From contig NZ_CP144906.1 in assembly GCF_036699995.1 (NCBI RefSeq), positions 3,979,001 through 4,043,000 on the forward strand: a stretch of 64,000 nucleotides of DNA, in the 5' to 3' direction. Positions 61,854 to 64,000 of the stretch are shown here, one piece after another. The stretch's first letter is position 1. Every line of letters begins with the position of its first letter. The position numbers and the translations under genes are program-made. The stretch is from Clostridium beijerinckii (GTDB taxonomy: Bacteria; Bacillota; Clostridia; Clostridiales; Clostridiaceae). The notes under the pieces are model-generated. The model searched no databases. It was not told the origin of the DNA and saw only the letters and a program-made list of their open reading frames with translations.

Positions 61854-63077
61854 ATGAACGACACATGGTTTAAAGAACGTAAGTATGCTTGGATCGGCTT
61901 GGCTGCTTTGTGGATTATCGGCTTTATTGGCGCATTATTGCGTTTCATTATGGCTACTTATCAAGTTCAAATTTCTCAAGATTTGAATATAAGTAGAAGC
62001 TTAATTTCTATGGCATGGTCAACCAACCTACTAATTGCAGCATTATGCACCCCAATAGGAGGATGGATTGCGGACCGCTATGGACCTAAGAAATTAATGC
62101 TACTAAGTACAATTTTTAGTATCTTAGGGACAAGTATCGTTTTTGTGGGGCATAATCCAGCTTTGTTTTTTATCGGATATGGAGTCATATCAGGTTTTTA
62201 CGGTATAGGAGCCTCTGCCACATATATTCTAATATTTGACTGGTTCCAACATCATCGAGCAAAAGCTACTGCACTTCTGGCAAGCTCATCATCTATTGGC
62301 CTCGCCGTTTGCACTCCAATTTTTATCTCGAACAGTTGGTTGACATGGAAGGACGCATTTCTGATTTCTTGCCTGCTCAGCCTTTTTGTTGCATTGCCAG
62401 TTATTCAGTTTCTTATTCGGAATCCTGAAAATCCACAGAAGAAAGCAAAAGAATCCGAACAACCAAAAATGAAAATGCTTTTTAAAGGGCCTCATATGTT
62501 ATTATTTCTATTTATTGGTTTTGCATTGTTTACTTGTGGGTTTAATATGGGTACTGTAGAAATGAATTTAGTGGCTATTTATCAATTGTCTAGCGTAAAG
62601 CCTGCCTTGATTGCCGTATCCATGAGTACCTTAGGAATTATGGAAATAATCGGTTCTCTTATTTTCGGATATCTTTTGGATCGTATCAATAAATTTACAT
62701 CGATGTCGTTGTTGTACGGGATACGCATCTTAGCGTTTATAATTTTGTTTGTACATTCGCCATGGTCACCAATTGTGTTTGCAGTCTTCTTCGGATTTAC
62801 TTACCTAGGTGCTGTACCAGGAGGAATGTTAATTGCTAACGAGAATACAAAAGAAAAAGGAAAGTTCATTGGAAGTCTCCTTCTATTCCATCAAGCAGGC
62901 GGGATCATTGGTAGCTTAATCGGAGGTGTTTCCTTTGATATCAGTAAGAGCTATCAACTACTCATTGGTTTTGATATGCTTCTATGCATTTTAGTTACCA
63001 TAGGGTATTTTATGAATTATGCCCTACGATATAAAAATACTTTAGAAGTTAACAAACTACAATCAAACGATCAATAA
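61854..63077 (+). CDS. MFS transporter, OFA/monocarboxylate-like
   Basis: A 407-aa protein with twelve predicted helices: helix 2-3 loop GGWIADRYGPKKLM (motif A), FDWFQHHRAKATALLAS in helix 4-5, and YLLDRINKFTSM between helices 8 and 9. The pattern fits the oxalate/formate-antiporter and monocarboxylate group. ATG 61854 is eight bases after GAGG; GTG 61845 lies inside that site. The gene has somewhat more G+C and different codon choice (GGC, CGC, CCG) than its neighbours, a hint of transfer from a Bacillus-like donor together with the TetR gene. Confidence 0.88.
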   Translation: MNDTWFKERKYAWIGLAALWIIGFIGALLRFIMATYQVQISQDLNISRSLISMAWSTNLLIAALCTPIGGWIADRYGPKKLMLLSTIFSILGTSIVFVGHNPALFFIGYGVISGFYGIGASATYILIFDWFQHHRAKATALLASSSSIGLAVCTPIFISNSWLTWKDAFLISCLLSLFVALPVIQFLIRNPENPQKKAKESEQPKMKMLFKGPHMLLFLFIGFALFTCGFNMGTVEMNLVAIYQLSSVKPALIAVSMSTLGIMEIIGSLIFGYLLDRINKFTSMSLLYGIRILAFIILFVHSPWSPIVFAVFFGFTYLGAVPGGMLIANENTKEKGKFIGSLLLFHQAGGIIGSLIGGVSFDISKSYQLLIGFDMLLCILVTIGYFMNYALRYKNTLEVNKLQSNDQ

Positions 63078-63216
63078 TTAAGTATCAATATATTTTAAAT
63101 TTCCCTTTAGATACTCTATGTCATGAGAGTTTGTTCTTAATGATTTACATTTTGGCCAATTTGAAAAAAACGCCATAATTTTATTATCAGTAAAAGATTT
63201 TTCTTTCTTAATCTGA

Positions 63217-63380
63217 AGATCTGTTTTTCTATCTTAAAATTATGCAAAAACCTAGGACTTTCTCAAGCTAATAATCTTCAAACCCGCATTATACAAGCAT
63301 ATTCTTCAGAATATCAGAATATATATTCTAGTATTCTGAAGAATAAATATTGTTAAGAATATATCTTCTTAACAATATTT
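63217..63380. repeat. Dispersed hairpin element, copy B, with an extra hairpin
   Basis: Matches 22383-22528. The 14-bp stem is 63300-63313 with 63332-63345; a second perfect 15-bp stem (63345-63359 with 63366-63380) follows. It lies between convergent genes and occupies the second half of the 63078-63393 gap. Confidence 0.7.
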
Positions 63381-63393
63381 TAGAATTGTGAGC

Positions 63394-64000
63394 TTAATTA
63401 TTAATCATATTATTTTTATCTAATCCATTCTTTACAAGAATAGAATATAACGCACCATCTGCTTTCATATCATTAATTGCTTTATCTAATGCGTTTAATA
63501 AGGAAACATCATCTTTTTTAACTGCTATTCCCATTACTCCTTGTAACTCAGGAGTATAACCTTTTAACTGCCTTAATAAAGGGTTCTTTTCCTTTATATA
63601 GTAGTTTATAATAATAGAATCAGCTAAGCCAGCATCAATTTTCCCATTATTTATAGCATTAAATAAATCGGTTGTACTATCCAAACTTAATACATCTTTT
63701 ATTAAGCTATTTTCCTTCCACTTTTTCGCTAGATCTTCAAATATTGTTCCTTTTTCTACTCCAACCACTGCATTTTTTAAATCACTCATAAAATTAATTT
63801 TTGAAAATCTTGGTACAATAACAGTTTCTGATTCTTTATACAATGGCTGAGTAAATGCTGCTAGGTTTTCACTTTCAGGAGTTATAAATATTCCACCAAC
63901 TGCTATATCTATACTATCATCACCATTAAATTTATCTAATAAATTTGCAAATGTTACTTCCTTAATTTCAACTTTGTTAACTCCAAGCCGCCTTGTAATT
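63394..64000 (-). CDS. Amino-acid ABC substrate-binding protein (5' end outside window)
   Basis: About 200 residues are visible; the frame stays open to the window edge, where the gene continues. The pattern is a family-3 solute-binding protein: VEIKEVTFANLLDKF, DIAVGGIFITPESEN, VVGVEKGTIFED, NAINNGKIDAGLADS, and the closing DKAINDMKADGALYSILVK. It binds a polar amino acid or similar compound outside the membrane. The signal peptide and the partner permease lie beyond the window. Confidence 0.9.
   Translation of the reverse strand, partial: ITRRLGVNKVEIKEVTFANLLDKFNGDDSIDIAVGGIFITPESENLAAFTQPLYKESETVIVPRFSKINFMSDLKNAVVGVEKGTIFEDLAKKWKENSLIKDVLSLDSTTDLFNAINNGKIDAGLADSIIINYYIKEKNPLLRQLKGYTPELQGVMGIAVKKDDVSLLNALDKAINDMKADGALYSILVKNGLDKNNMINN

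Noticed and set aside
1..64000. tRNA, rRNA, CRISPR arrays, complete insertion sequences
   Set aside because: I found no tRNA-like cloverleaf, rRNA-like GC-rich block, regularly spaced repeat array or intact transposase gene.

Overview
The window is AT-rich and carries genes typical of a solvent- or acid-forming Clostridium (sensu stricto, C. beijerinckii-like): a clostridial thiolase, Cache-type chemoreceptors, an EFR1 flavodoxin-ferredoxin, a clostridial tet(P) operon, strong GGAGG ribosome binding sites and many short intrinsic terminators. Most genes lie on the minus strand. There is no rRNA, tRNA, CRISPR array, intact insertion sequence or phage. The species assignment is inference from gene content.

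Layout. 1-633: tail of an unknown protein. 0.9-9.3 kb: chemoreceptor, an operon of a BldC/excisionase-like DNA-binding protein with DUF4180 and a broken hydrolase, a QueG-like iron-sulfur protein, thiolase, LysR regulator. 9.3-22 kb: accessory regulator/enzyme and regulator/exporter pairs (SDR/MerR, FAD oxidoreductase, CDF exporter, MATE/MarR, three more LysR-linked loci, nitroreductase), with intergenic gene relics and dispersed repeats. 22.6-32.8 kb: a VanR/VanS-like two-component system, a serine D,D-carboxypeptidase and a VanZ-like protein, split by a five-gene transport cluster (two sugar-type ABC permeases, a MacA/HlyD-like adaptor, a MacB/FtsX-like permease and a solute-binding lipoprotein, with no ATPase). 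33.1-36.9 kb: tetA(P)-tetB(P) with a long structured leader. 37.1-43.8 kb: a chimeric broken MFS gene, an SDR, a methyltransferase/response regulator/kinase operon, gene fragments, a GIY-YIG protein and an exonuclease-BRCT protein. 44.2-50.6 kb: a second chemoreceptor and a TetR-controlled dikinase whose domain order matches rifamycin phosphotransferase rather than PEP synthase. 50.9-64 kb: DHA2 exporter, epimerase-like protein, AraC, ferredoxin-nitroreductase, three TetR loci, a MarR/isoprenylcysteine-methyltransferase-like/CcdC-like group, an MFS transporter and a truncated amino-acid binding protein.

How it works together. Much of the window deals with drugs, the cell envelope and redox stress, usually as one regulator beside one enzyme or pump. 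The most striking structure is the van-like region. Near-identical tandem 11-bp boxes precede vanR, the transport cluster, the carboxypeptidase gene and the vanZ-like gene. A roughly 275-bp segment (tail of vanS, its boxes and an RBS-containing hairpin) is duplicated at the two ends of the transport cluster. This suggests that the cluster was inserted between vanS and the carboxypeptidase gene by a homology-mediated event that gave both modules the same control region. The tet(P) leader also shows unusual RNA architecture: three mutually exclusive pairing arms, an attenuator-type terminator and a translationally coupled leader ORF. All statements rest on reading the sequence and recalled family knowledge; no search was run.
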